The notes under the pieces are model-generated. The model saw only the letters and a program-made list of their open reading frames with translations. It was not told where the DNA came from and ran no database searches. The position numbers and the translations under genes were made by a program. This document shows positions 1-8,724 of a DNA stretch of 64,000 nt, piece by piece; the first letter of the stretch is position 1, and each line of letters begins with the position of its first letter. This DNA is from CAVPMN01 sp963706425. Lineage in GTDB: Bacteria > Actinomycetota > Acidimicrobiia > Acidimicrobiales > Acidimicrobilacustridaceae. The DNA is taken from contig CAVPMN010000020.1 in NCBI GenBank assembly GCA_963706425.1, positions 992,001 through 1,056,000 on the forward strand. Direction: 5' to 3'.

Positions 1-1118
1 TGCAGCTCGGTCGGCCCCAGCCTGCCCGAGCGCCCACCGGAGCGATAATCCTCGAAGTAGTGGAGGAATCGTTCGCGGTGGTCGTCGGCGACGAGCATCG
101 ACACCGGTCGACCGATGACATCGGCCGAGTCGTAGCCGCAGATCCGCTCGGCGGCCGCGTTGAACTCGACGATGACCATCTGGTCGTCACAGGTGACGAT
201 GCCTTCGGCGGCCGCTTCGACGATGGCGCTGGTGCGATCGTGGCTCTCGCGCAAGCGCTCGGCCGCGGCGAGTGAGTCGGTGATGTCGGCCAGCGTGCCG
301 ATGGCCATCGATCCGTCGGTGCCCCCGTCGTCGAGCACGCTGAAGCGCGACCGCACCCAACGCACCGTGCCGTCGGAGCGCTGGAGCCGGAACTCGAACA
401 CCGCGGGAGCCTCCTCGAGCGACGGGGCATCGAGATCGACACGCCGCGCCTCGGTGAGATCGTCAGGGTGGACGAACTCCAGCCACGGCCGGCCCTCGAT
501 CTGGTGGCGGGGCAACTGGAGCAGATCTTCGAGATGGGGATTGGCGTAGGTGAGCACGCTGCGGTCACCGATGAGGAAGATCCCGATGGGGGCGTGCTCG
601 GCGAGCAGGCGGAAGCGGGCTTCGCTCTCGCCCATCTCGCGGGTGCGCTCCACGTCGAGGCGCTCGGCCACCACCTGCTCGGTGATGTCGACCGACACGG
701 CGAGCGTGCCTTTCGAATCGGGTCGGGCCACCGTGTAGACGGTGTGGACCCAGTCGATGCCGCCGAGCGAGCCCTCGGCCCGGAACACCCGGGGCGCGTC
801 GCCTGTCCGTCGGGGGCCGGCAGCGGCGGCGACGCCGCCGAAGGCCGCGATCGACAAGCCAACCAGTTCGTCGTCGGCCAGGCCGAGCGGCCGCAACAAT
901 CGGCCGAACGATTGGGTGAACACGCCGTGCTCATCGACGGCCCACACCCCGATGGGCAGATGGTTGGCGAGCCCCCGAAGACGCCGGTCGACGACACCGC
1001 CCGGGTCGGCCAGCGCCTCGAGCGCCATCTCGGTCACCGTGGACGCGAACTGCTGGCTCGAATCGTCGTCGAGGAGGCTGACCTGGCGAATCGTCGTGAC
1101 GGCAGACTCAGCGTGCAT
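1..1118 (-). CDS. PAS-domain sensor protein, C-terminus beyond left edge
   Basis: A minus-strand frame stays open from ATG at 1118 (a GTG lies one codon upstream) to the left edge, giving about 372 residues with no stop. I translated it by hand. It holds three successive PAS-like segments: around residues 45-150, 165-290 (with PLEDL-like sequence, a WLEFVHPDD motif and an RSDGTVRWVRSR PAC motif) and 300-372 (IVEAAAEGIVTCDD, then NAAAERICGY). No transmembrane segment is visible, so sensing is probably cytoplasmic. The output domain lies outside the window. In such proteins it is usually GGDEF, EAL or histidine kinase, but I cannot say which. It lies 78 bases downstream of a same-strand SDR gene. 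Confidence 0.85.
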   Translation of the reverse strand, partial: MHAESAVTTIRQVSLLDDDSSQQFASTVTEMALEALADPGGVVDRRLRGLANHLPIGVWAVDEHGVFTQSFGRLLRPLGLADDELVGLSIAAFGGVAAAAGPRRTGDAPRVFRAEGSLGGIDWVHTVYTVARPDSKGTLAVSVDITEQVVAERLDVERTREMGESEARFRLLAEHAPIGIFLIGDRSVLTYANPHLEDLLQLPRHQIEGRPWLEFVHPDDLTEARRVDLDAPSLEEAPAVFEFRLQRSDGTVRWVRSRFSVLDDGGTDGSMAIGTLADITDSLAAAERLRESHDRTSAIVEAAAEGIVTCDDQMVIVEFNAAAERICGYDSADVIGRPVSMLVADDHRERFLHYFEDYRSGGRSGRLGPTEL

Positions 1119-1196
1119 CACGTCCACGCACCCCCGGGGTGGCGGAGGCTCCACCCTGCGGCCGACAGTACAGGAGTCGACCCGCCCACCCGGCGC

Positions 1197-2016
1197 TCAG
1201 ACGCGATAGGTGCCGTCCGGCTGACGTCGCCAGCCTCCGGCCGCCTGGTTGCCGCCGTCGACGAAGAGGGTGGTGCCCGTGACGAAACGGGAAGCGTCGA
1301 CCACGAGGTACAACGCTGCGGCCGCAACATCGTCCACATGGCCGGCGTAGGGCAGCGGGGTGTTGATCGGCATCTCGCCCAGACCCTCCGTGGGGATGAC
1401 GTCGGGGGCCACGCAGTTGACCCGCACATGTCGCGGGGCGAGCTCGAGCGCCAGGCTCTGGGTGAGGTTGGCGACCGCCGCCTTCATGGCGGCGTAGACG
1501 GCGAATGCGGGAGCGGCTCGGTGGGCCTCGATCGAGGTGATGTTCACGATCGCACCGCCGCCCGCTCTCGGCACCACAGGTGGTGGGAACAGCGGCACCA
1601 CCGCCCGCACGAACGTGGTGACGCTGGTGAAGTTCTCGTCGACGAGCGCGGCCTGCCCCTTCGGGCTCACGTCGAGGAACGGGGCCGAGAAGCCGCCGCC
1701 CACGTTGTTGACCAGCGCGTCGATCGTGCCGAACCGCTCGGCCACCGTCGCCACCCAGCCCTCGACAGCAGCCACATCGCGCACGTCGAGCTGGCCCGGC
1801 ACGACCTCGGCGCCGAACGTCTCGCACCGGTGCACGATGTCGGCGAGGTGTGTCGGCCTGCCGGTCGCACAGGGCGAGGTGGGCGCCCGCGCGGGCGAAC
1901 GCCAGCGCCACCGCGGCGCCGATCCCCTGCGCCGCGCCGGTGACGAGGGCGACCCTCCCGTCGAGCGGTCGGGCGTTGAGCATTGCGTCGACGGCCGACC
2001 GCCCCTTGTCAGCCAC
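1197..2016 (-). CDS. SDR-family oxidoreductase (one frameshift)
   Basis: Short-chain dehydrogenase/reductase, about 272 residues, predicted cytoplasmic NAD(P)-dependent enzyme of unknown substrate. The N-terminal half carries the cofactor motif TGAAQGIGAA. After a frame change near 1852-1866 the other frame continues with VNNVGGG, the serine region NITSIE, the catalytic YAAMK and the C-terminal VDGGNQ. The span of 820 bases is one base over a multiple of three, fitting a single inserted base. The start may be GTG at 2016 or ATG at 1983; both precede the cofactor motif. It is divergent from the SDR at 2076. I take the break as a sequencing indel because both halves are well conserved. Confidence 0.8.
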
Positions 2017-2075
2017 GCGCGACCACGCTCACGGTTTCTCTGCGCCCCATACCGATGCGACTCTAGAGTCCGGTC

Positions 2076-2896
2076 GTGTCCTACGACGTCGACGGCAAGC
2101 GAGTGCTGGTGACGGGCGCCTCGGCTGGCATCGGCGCGGCGGTGGCGCGCGGCATGGCCGAGCGAGGAGCGGTGGTGGGCATCTGTGCCCGCCGGGCCGA
2201 TCGCCTGGCCGCGGTGCTCGACGACTGCCGACGCCACACCCCCGAGTCGCAGATGTGGGTGGTCGACCTGGCCGACCTCGACCGAGTGGCCGACTTCGCG
2301 TTGGCCGCCGACGACGCCCTCGGGGGCATCGACGTGCTCGTCAACAACGCCGGCATCCCCAAGCGACGCAAGGTGGCGAGCCTCACGGTCGACGAGGTCG
2401 ACGCCGTGATGGCCCTCAACTACCTGTCGCCGGTGCGGATGATGATGGCCCTCCTGCCCCGCCTCATCGCACGCGGCGAGCAGGGTCCCGACCCCACCCA
2501 CATCGTGAACATCTCGTCGGTGGCGGCCCGCCTCAGCCCGCCGGGTGAGGCGGCCTACTCCGCCTCCAAGGCAGCCCTCACCGCGTTCTCCGAGGCGCTG
2601 GCCGCCGAGCACTTCGACGATCCCGTCGAGGTGCACGTCGATCAATCCGGGTGTCATCGACACCGAGCTGTTCGACGCTGCCCGACAACGATCCGATGTT
2701 CGCCACCGACATCGAACCGCTGCCGCCCTCGGTGGTGGCCGACCTGCTCGTCGAGCAACTCGACGGGCACACCTTCGAGGTGTTCGTCCCGGAGTGGTTT
2801 CGCGATGTGTTCACGGTGAAGGCCGGCGATGTCGAAGGCTTCATCGCCGGCGCGTCCGCCTATCAGAAGCAGCAGGAAGCGGCCGCCGTCGTGTGA
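2076..2896 (+). CDS. SDR-family oxidoreductase (two frameshifts)
   Basis: Short-chain dehydrogenase/reductase of about 272 residues once repaired. Visible motifs are TGASAGIGAA (cofactor), LVNNAG, NISSVAAR with the catalytic serine, and YSASKAA with the catalytic Tyr and Lys. Near 2636-2642 and again near 2675-2683 the frame changes. Dropping one G at each point gives a smooth reading through INPGVIDTELFD into LPDNDPMF and on to the stop at 2894-2896. The 821-base span equals a multiple of three plus two, which fits two inserted bases. The alcohol dehydrogenase gene starts 20 bases downstream, so the pair is probably co-transcribed. The substrate is not identifiable. Confidence 0.82.
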
Positions 2897-2915
2897 CCGA
2901 CGACCGCGACACGGC

Positions 2916-4144
2916 GTGAAGGCGCTGGTCTTCCTCACCGATCCGGAGCCCGTCGAACCGCCCCCGCCGGATGCCCCTCGCCTGGTGCAGCATCTGGCCT
3001 CGACCCCGATGAAGGTCGAGGAGGTGCCCGATCCGCCACTGCTCGGCGACGACTGGATGGTGTTGCGCACCCGGTTGACCGGCATCTGCGGCTCGGATTC
3101 GAAGCAGGTGTTGATGGATTTCGACGACGCCGGCGACAACCCGATGACCGCGTTCATCTCGTTCCCTCAGGTGCTCGGCCACGAGGTGGTGGCCGACGTG
3201 GTCGAGGTGGGTTCGGCGATCGACGACATCCGGCCCGGGCAGCGGGTGGTGCTCAACCCGTGGCTGTCCTGCGCGCCTCGTGGCATCGACCCACCGTGCC
3301 CTCCTTGCATCGCCGGCGACTACAGCGCCTGCTGGCACTTCCTCGACGGCCGGCTGGCGCCGGGCATCCACTCTGGCAACTCGTCCGACGCGACGGGCGG
3401 CTTCGCCGAGCTGCTCCCGGCGCATCGGCTGATGGTGCTGCCGGTGCCCGACGACGTCACCGACGAGCAGGCCGTGTTGGCCGACCCCTTCTCGGTCGCC
3501 CTGCACGCCGTGACCCGCAACCCGCCACCGCCGGGCGGGCGCGCGGTGGTCTACGGCGCCGGGGCGTTGGGCACGGCCGCCACCGCGATCCTCGGCGCGC
3601 TCTATCCGTCGGTGTCGGTGGCGACGATCGCCCGCTGGCCGGCGCAGGGCGCGCTGGCGGCGCGGCTGGGGGCGACGGTGTTCGCACCCGAGCCCCGAGA
3701 TGAGCTCATCGAGGCGCTCGCCTCGTGGTCGGGCTCGCCCGTGCGCGCGCCGTGGGAGGGCCTGCCCGTGCTCTATCCGGCTCACATCGACTGCGTCTAC
3801 GACACGGTCGGCTATCCCGACACCGTCGAGGTGGGCCTGCGGGTGCTCGCCCACGGCGGGGCCTGGTGCAGATGGGCGTGGCGTCGCCGGCCCGGTTCGA
3901 GTGGACACCGTGGTACTTCAACGAGCTGCGGCTCATCGGCTCGAACGCGTTCGGCGTCGAGGAGGTGGACGGTCGTCGGCAGCACGCCATCGCGCACTAC
4001 CTCGATCTGGTGCAGTCGGGCCGCATCGACCTCACCGGCATGCTCACCCACACGTTCACGCTCGACCGGTGGCGCGACGCGTTCCGCACGATCATCGATC
4101 AAGGCGACACGGGCGCCATCAAGGTGGCCTTCGACTTCCGTTGA
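2916..4144 (+). CDS. Zinc-dependent alcohol dehydrogenase, MDR family (one frameshift)
   Basis: Medium-chain zinc alcohol dehydrogenase of about 409 residues. From GTG at 2916 the protein shows the catalytic-zinc region GICGSDSK, GHEVV, a cysteine-containing structural-zinc-like stretch (LSCAPRG through CPPCIAG) and the nucleotide motif YGAGALGTAA. The frame breaks near 3862: adding one C there turns HGGAW into HGGALVQMG, and the C-terminus continues (FEWTPWYFNEL, then GSNAFG) to the stop at 4142-4144. The span is one base short of a multiple of three, as expected for one deletion. It follows the SDR at 2076 closely, so a two-step alcohol/ketone oxidation is possible. The substrate is unknown. 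Confidence 0.82.
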
Positions 4145-4178
4145 GTCGCCTGTGCGTGCCGCAGTCGGGGCGCGCTGA

Positions 4179-4885
4179 TCAGTCGATGAGGTCGACGGTG
4201 GGCACGCTGTAGCAGCTGATGGCCGGCGACGAATCGGTCGATGTCGCCCGACCAGTCGAGGGCTGCGGATCTGCCGATCGCTGCGGCGCCCACCGATCGC
4301 CCGAAACAGATCGAACGCGGTTGCCGAGAGTGACGCGGACGGCTCGCCCGGCCCGACGATGACGTCGCCTCCGGGCCACCGCAGACGAAGTGCGCCGATC
4401 GTCGTCGGTCGTCAGCGTCTCGATGCGAGCACGTCGACGTAGAAGTCGAGACCGGCGGTCAACGCATCATCTGGTTCGTAGCGGCCGGCTCCAACTGCTG
4501 AGCGCACGTCGACGACGTGCTGGAGCAGATCGCCGACGTAATGGCTTCCGATCGGATAGCCGAGCGCAGTGAGCCCGCCGTCGAACATCGTCGACTTCGT
4601 GTTCCCACTCGCGCTGCGAGCTCGTCGATCGATCGACCGCGCCTCGAGTCGACCTGGGCCGCCGTCCACTCGTCGACGCCCGTCGCTCCCGTCGCCGAAC
4701 CGCAGCGCGTTGAGGTCGGCCGTGATCCCGACGAGATGGGCCAGCACGTCGAGCACCCGCCACTCGGGCGTGGCGGGCACCATCGTCTCGAGCTGGGGTG
4801 GCGTGAGGCTCCTGACAAACGCCAGGAGCTGGCGGCGCTCGTGTCGGTAGATGGCGGTGCAGTCGAGATCGTGCTCGATGATCAC
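4179..4885 (-). pseudogene. Broken MDMPI/DinB-type protein (TIGR03083-like)
   Basis: From GTG at 4885 the minus strand reads as a maleylpyruvate isomerase N-terminal/DinB-like protein: RHERRQLLAFVRSL, then WRVLDVLAHLVG, then VDEWTAAQV and SIDELAA, then GSHYVGDLLQHVVDV, LRLRWPGGDV and a terminal VPTVDLID. These pieces lie in three frames. The frame changes at least three times between about 4570 and 4690, there is an in-frame TGA at 4412-4414, and another shift occurs near 4268. With so many breaks this may be a genuine pseudogene, or the sequence here may be poor. Intact relatives are about 200-240 residues and often act on mycothiol- or bacillithiol-linked substrates; the function here is unknown. 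Confidence 0.6.
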
Positions 4886-4936
4886 CGGGACATCCTGACG
4901 GCTCGCGTCTTTCTTGTCAGTGGTCGTTGGTACGAT

Positions 4937-4952
4937 GGGAACATATGTTCGA
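4937..4952 (+). promoter_or_regulatory. LexA-like SOS box overlapping the DUF222/HNH start codon
   Basis: GAACATATGTTC at 4939-4950 is a perfect 12-base palindrome. With flanking bases it matches the actinobacterial LexA consensus TCGAAC-N4-GTTCGA at 14 of 16 positions. The ATG of the DUF222/HNH gene (4945) lies inside it, and a TACGAT -10-like hexamer sits at 4931-4936. A repressor bound here would block transcription of a near-leaderless message. In Mycobacterium tuberculosis several 13E12-family genes are known LexA targets, which makes the match more credible. Confidence 0.6.
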
Positions 4953-6192
4953 TCATGTCGCACTCGTAGAACAGGGACGGAAGGCAGCGGGCACCGACGT
5001 GTCGTTGTTGTCCGATCGGGAGTTGTGCGAGGCGGCGTTGGCGCTCGAAGAACAGCGCCGGCTGACCGACGCGGCTGAGGGTCACGTGTTGGCCGAGCTC
5101 GAGAAGCGATCTGTCTGTGAGCGTGATCACGGTCTGTCGACCGGTGGGTGGTTGGCGCGGGAGGCGATGTTGCCCTCGGCGGTGGCCCGTTGTCGGGTGA
5201 AGGTGGGGGTCGAGCTGTCGAGCCGGTTCGCGGGGGTCGACGACGCGTTGATCGCCGGTCGGATCGGCTGGGAGCACGCCCGGGTGATCGTGACCGCCGC
5301 CAACCCACGCATCGTGAAGAAGGTCGCCGACATCCAGGACCACCTGGTCGCGGCGGCGAGGGGCACGTTGTTCGAGCGGTGGCGGCGCGAGGTCATGGGC
5401 ATCGCCGACCTGTTGGACGAGGACGGCGGCCACGATCCCGACGACGGGCTCCGCAAGAACCGTCTGTTGTTGTCGGGCACGTTCGGCGACACCACGGAGG
5501 TGTCGGGCCGGTTGGTGGGTGAGTGGGGCCTGGTGGCCCGCCAGGCCATCGATGAGATGGCCGGCGAGCTGCGGCGCACCTTTCAGGCCGATCGCGAGCA
5601 CTGCCCCGAGCTGGTGATCCCCGACCAGTCCACCCTGCGGGCCCTCGCGTTCGTCGAGCTGTGCCGCCGAGGGCTGGGCGTCGACCTCGACACCACCAAG
5701 GCACCGCGGCCGGATGTCACGTTGGCGGTCAACGCCATGACCCCCCACAGTCGGGGGCGGTCACCCCGGACGGCACCGTGGTGCCCGACGAGGTCAGTCG
5801 GGTGTTGCTGTGCGATCCCGATCTGCACCCCATCGTCTTGGACAGCTTGGGCATACCGGTCGACATGGGCCACACCGTCAGGTACGCCACCGCCCCGCCA
5901 ACGACGAGCCATCGCCCTACGAGACGGCGGCTGCGTCTTTCCCGGCTGTGGCTGCCCCGCGGCGTGGACCGACGCCCATCACGTCGAGCACTACACACCG
6001 ACCGAAGGCCCGACCGACATCGACAACCTGGCCGGACTCTGCCGACACCATCACCGGGTCACCCACCGCAACGGCTGGACCATGACGGCCACCGCCGACG
6101 GCTGGTTCTGGTGGACCACCCCAACAGGCGATCAGATCTGGAGCCAACGCCACGGCACCCAACGTGCCGGCCCCGCGCCGCCGCGTGAGTGA
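4945..6192 (+). CDS. DUF222 / HNH endonuclease, 13E12 repeat family (two compensating frameshifts)
   Basis: About 415 residues. The N-terminal DUF222 region (residues about 10-260) includes LALEEQRRLTDA, DHGLSTGGWLA and ARVIVTAANP. The C-terminal HNH domain has GGCVFPGCGCPA, DAHHVEHY and NLAGLCRHHHRVTH, with the paired cysteines and histidines expected for metal binding. A base seems to be missing in the C run at 5741-5746 and an extra C present near 5897, so the frame is restored and the total length is a multiple of three. The family is abundant in Actinobacteria; its role is unsettled, with DNA damage response or mobile-element ties suggested. ATG 4945 was chosen because it sits within the LexA-like box and begins the conserved protein. 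Confidence 0.88.
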   Translation: MFDHVALVEQGRKAAGTDVSLLSDRELCEAALALEEQRRLTDAAEGHVLAELEKRSVCERDHGLSTGGWLAREAMLPSAVARCRVKVGVELSSRFAGVDDALIAGRIGWEHARVIVTAANPRIVKKVADIQDHLVAAARGTLFERWRREVMGIADLLDEDGGHDPDDGLRKNRLLLSGTFGDTTEVSGRLVGEWGLVARQAIDEMAGELRRTFQADREHCPELVIPDQSTLRALAFVELCRRGLGVDLDTTKAPRPDVTLAVNAMTPHSRGRSPRTAPWCPTRSVGCCCAIPICTPSSWTAWAYRSTWATPSGTPPPRQRRAIALRDGGCVFPGCGCPAAWTDAHHVEHYTPTEGPTDIDNLAGLCRHHHRVTHRNGWTMTATADGWFWWTTPTGDQIWSQRHGTQRAGPAPPRE

Positions 6193-6242
6193 GCGACACG
6201 ATTGGGCATCTCACTGGTACGGCAACCGCTACGGTCGCGTTC

Positions 6243-7064
6243 ATGCGGCGGCCGGTCTTTCGGATTCCATGGTCGAGCCGCGCCGTCGCGACGTTGGTGG
6301 TGGCGACGACGGCAGTCGCGCTGTCCGGGACGCCGTCGCTGCGGGCAGGAGTGATCGAGCCTCACATCAGCGCATCGGTGAATGTCGACGCCGCGGCGCC
6401 CGGAAGCGGCATCGGTGTACGAGTCGAGTGCGAGACTTCCGGCTCTCCGGCCGACTTCGTCACCGCCGTCCTCGAGTCGCTTACCAATGAGCCGCTGTCG
6501 TCCAGCCAGGTAGCACTCGCCGATGCCCGCGAGGCGTGGATGCGGCTCGTCATCCCACCGGAGACAACACCTGGCGACTACTCGGTCTGGTTCCTCTGCG
6601 CCTGGGGTGACACCGTGGGCACCTCCACACGCGTGCCGTTCACCGTCACTGACGACACGCCGGTCGAGGCCCCACCGGCGCTCATCGACGCCACGACGTC
6701 ACCCACGAGCGGCCCACCCGGTAGCCCGATCACGACCCGGGTGACCTGCACCGCCCCCGATGACACACCCGCAACGGACGTTCGTTCCGTGCTGGCGGCC
6801 ACCGGCTTGGTGGCGTGGCCCATCGCTATTGCCGATCGAGCCCTCGACCCGGCCGGAGCCGGAAGCATCACCGTCCAGGCCCCGGAGCCGTGGCAGGGAT
6901 CCGATTTCCGTGTCTTCACGACGTGCTACCAGCAGGGCGTCGCGGTGGCGAGCCACAGCCAGGTGTTCGACCTCGAGGACACGGCCGCGCCATCGACGAC
7001 CTCGCCCGTCGAACCCGGCAGTGCGCCGCCCGCCGTGGTTACCACGCCGAGCTTCACCGGCTAG
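6243..7064 (+). CDS. Exported hypothetical protein with beta-rich repeats
   Basis: A 273-residue protein starting with a positively charged, hydrophobic signal sequence (MRRPVFRIPW followed by AVATLVVATTAVAL), so it is probably exported. The mature part has two similar segments of roughly 90 residues, each containing a short Cys-bearing strand (VRVECETSG and TRVTCTAPD) and an aromatic-Cys strand (VWFLCAWG and VFTTCYQQG). This suggests two immunoglobulin-like domains, each closed by a disulfide. A proline/threonine-rich tail follows. I cannot assign a function. It starts 50 bases after the DUF222/HNH gene and faces a second exported protein convergently. Confidence 0.65.
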   Translation: MRRPVFRIPWSSRAVATLVVATTAVALSGTPSLRAGVIEPHISASVNVDAAAPGSGIGVRVECETSGSPADFVTAVLESLTNEPLSSSQVALADAREAWMRLVIPPETTPGDYSVWFLCAWGDTVGTSTRVPFTVTDDTPVEAPPALIDATTSPTSGPPGSPITTRVTCTAPDDTPATDVRSVLAATGLVAWPIAIADRALDPAGAGSITVQAPEPWQGSDFRVFTTCYQQGVAVASHSQVFDLEDTAAPSTTSPVEPGSAPPAVVTTPSFTG

Positions 7065-7078
7065 ATCGGTCACCGGCC

Positions 7079-7942
7079 TTACCCGATGACGGCCTGCACC
7101 TCGACCACCCGGACGGGCACCGTCGTGGTGCGCGTCAGCGCGCCCAGCGGACCGCCTGCGCCCGTGGTGGCCGACCAGGTGGTGTCGAAGGTGACGGTCG
7201 CGGCGACGGGGTAGACCCCGAACACCTGGCCGTGCGACGGCCACACGAACGTGTGGGTGCACTCGCTCGCCTGCTCGGCAGCCGGTCGACCGAGATCGAA
7301 CGGCGTGCCGGGTCCGACGCAGGTCTTCGTGGTGCCGTCGCCGAGGGTCCAGGTGATCTGCGTGGGGGTGGCCACCACGGTCGACGTGACCGCGCCGATC
7401 GATGCCGACGCCGAGGTCGAGGTCCACGCGTCGGCGATCCAGAGCCAGGTGGGCACGCCCACGATCTGGTCGCCGGGAGGGCTGAGCACCACGGTCGGAT
7501 CGGGGATCGGGAGCTGCTCGAGCGCCAACTCCGCGGCCCGCTCGGCGGCGAGCAGACCACCGAGCGGATCAGCGGGGTCGTAGGTGACGAAGCTGCTCTG
7601 CACCACGCTGCCCGATTCGTCCCGACACGACAGCACGTAGCTCTGCCCCGCTCCGGGCGTGACCGGCCCGCTGCTGTAGTCGACCGCGATCACCGGACTG
7701 TCGGCCGACGCGCTCTCGAAGGTGAAGTAGCCACACGTCCACCGCGGCCCACCACCACCGCCCGAGCGTCGATAGCTGCCCAACTCCCCCGCCGGCCCCT
7801 GCACCACCACCGCCGTCGGCGTCCCCCCAACGATCGACCCACCCGGGGTCGCCTGACCGCCGATCGTCGCCGCCGCGCGGCTGGCCGACGCAGCGAGTCC
7901 AATGGCGATCGCTAGTGCAGCGAGGCTATCAGCCGATCGCAT
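7079..7942 (-). CDS. Exported hypothetical protein, PKD-like beta domain
   Basis: A 287-residue protein. ATG 7942 was chosen because it begins a clear signal peptide (MRSADSLAALAIAIGLAAS, then ASRAAA); the open frame extends further upstream without one. The mature protein contains CGYFTFES, LSCRDESG, a TWLWIADAW stretch and ITWTLGDGTTKTCVG, which resembles the WDFGDG-type core of PKD domains, then TCTHTF-like sequence and a terminal beta-rich segment. Proteins of this shape occur in many actinobacteria, often near secretion or pilus genes, but no such neighbours are present here. Function unknown; extracellular or cell-surface location is inferred from the signal peptide. Confidence 0.62.
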   Translation of the reverse strand: MRSADSLAALAIAIGLAASASRAAATIGGQATPGGSIVGGTPTAVVVQGPAGELGSYRRSGGGGGPRWTCGYFTFESASADSPVIAVDYSSGPVTPGAGQSYVLSCRDESGSVVQSSFVTYDPADPLGGLLAAERAAELALEQLPIPDPTVVLSPPGDQIVGVPTWLWIADAWTSTSASASIGAVTSTVVATPTQITWTLGDGTTKTCVGPGTPFDLGRPAAEQASECTHTFVWPSHGQVFGVYPVAATVTFDTTWSATTGAGGPLGALTRTTTVPVRVVEVQAVIG

Positions 7943-8053
7943 GTCGGCATGCTTCCCTCTCGGTCCGACGACCTCGATTCGTCTGCGACCGCCACGAGCC
8001 GTCCTCGTCACGAGTGCGACGTCAATCGACACACGTCGTGACGATCTTGTCGT

Positions 8054-8070
8054 TCAGGATCAGATCCTGA
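8054..8070. repeat. Short perfect inverted repeat
   Basis: TCAGGAT (8054-8060) and ATCCTGA (8064-8070) form a perfect seven-base inverted repeat around CAG. It lies about 110 bases upstream of the exported protein at 7942 and just downstream of the broken lipoprotein gene, so it could be an operator for the former or a weak terminator for the latter. No T-run follows. Confidence 0.35.
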
Positions 8071-8111
8071 GGGACGATCGAACACAATCGCTCGTCGTCA
8101 CACGGCAGCAG

Positions 8112-8569
8112 TCACGCCGAGCCTCGCCGTCGACGAGCGTCAACTCGCACTGCCCGTCGAGCCGATGCGTCGTACGCGGGAGTCGCAATCGGTGAGCCGA
8201 ACGCCTGGTTCAGCTGCGATCGATTGTGTCGGGCGATCGTGTCGCAAGCGCTTCGCCAGTGCAGTACAGCTGCGAGGTCCGGATGATTCGGGATTGGGCG
8301 GATCGTTGGCGGCGAGGCCGGTGTCGCCAATAGCCGTCGACGGCCGCGAGGACTGCTGCTTCTTCGTCCACGACGGGCACGACGGTGGTGGCTCGTGCAC
8401 CGGCAGCGAGGCGGTGTCACCGGTGACGGGGACGTCGGCGGCGGGTGGCTGGTCGACATCGGCACCGGTGCACGCGGTCGAGACCAGCCCGACCGCCAGC
8501 GACGACGATGGCAACAACGACAGACGCTGCTGTGGTGGCACGGGCCCGTGGGACCGCTCGTCGGCGCAT
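8112..8569 (-). pseudogene. Decayed lipoprotein gene, frame broken many times
   Basis: A start at 8569 gives MRRRAVPRARATTAAS followed by VVVAIVVAGG. One frame over it continues LVSTAC-TGADVD, a plausible signal peptide and lipobox. Further on, recognisable pieces alternate among all three frames: VVDEEAAVLAAVDGYW, then AANDPPNP, then PDLAAV, then TGEALA, then DTIARHNRSQLNQAFG. Together they resemble a family of actinobacterial lipoproteins with an NTF2-like fold (inference from memory of the family). At least five frame changes occur within 450 bases, many more per kilobase than elsewhere in the window, and third-position GC is lower. Real decay is therefore likelier here than in the other frameshifted genes. 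The 3' end is uncertain. Confidence 0.45.
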
Positions 8570-8640
8570 CGATCCTCCGCTCGTCGTGGTGCCGGCCGGT
8601 CGGACCGTAAGAACGCCACCGGCCGCCCACAAGCGGACGT

Positions 8641-8658
8641 GGGTCACATCGGTGACCC
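8641..8658. promoter_or_regulatory. Palindrome, candidate operator upstream of cupredoxin gene
   Basis: GGGTCAC-ATCG-GTGACCC is a perfect seven-base inverted repeat at 8641-8658. It sits in the divergent intergenic space between the decayed lipoprotein gene (start 8569) and the cupredoxin lipoprotein gene (ATG 8725). Position and symmetry suggest a repressor site. The cognate regulator is not in the window. Confidence 0.4.
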
Positions 8659-8724
8659 TGCGCGGTTAAGGCGGCTCAGGGCCGTGTGTTCACGGTGCCC
8701 GCCGGGTCGGGGCATCATCTGGCC

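Noticed and set aside
3725..5579. Short overlapping frames inside the alcohol dehydrogenase and DUF222/HNH genes taken as separate small genes
   Set aside because: They are the displaced halves of frameshifted genes or pure shadows. Joining frames at single bases restores full-length known families.
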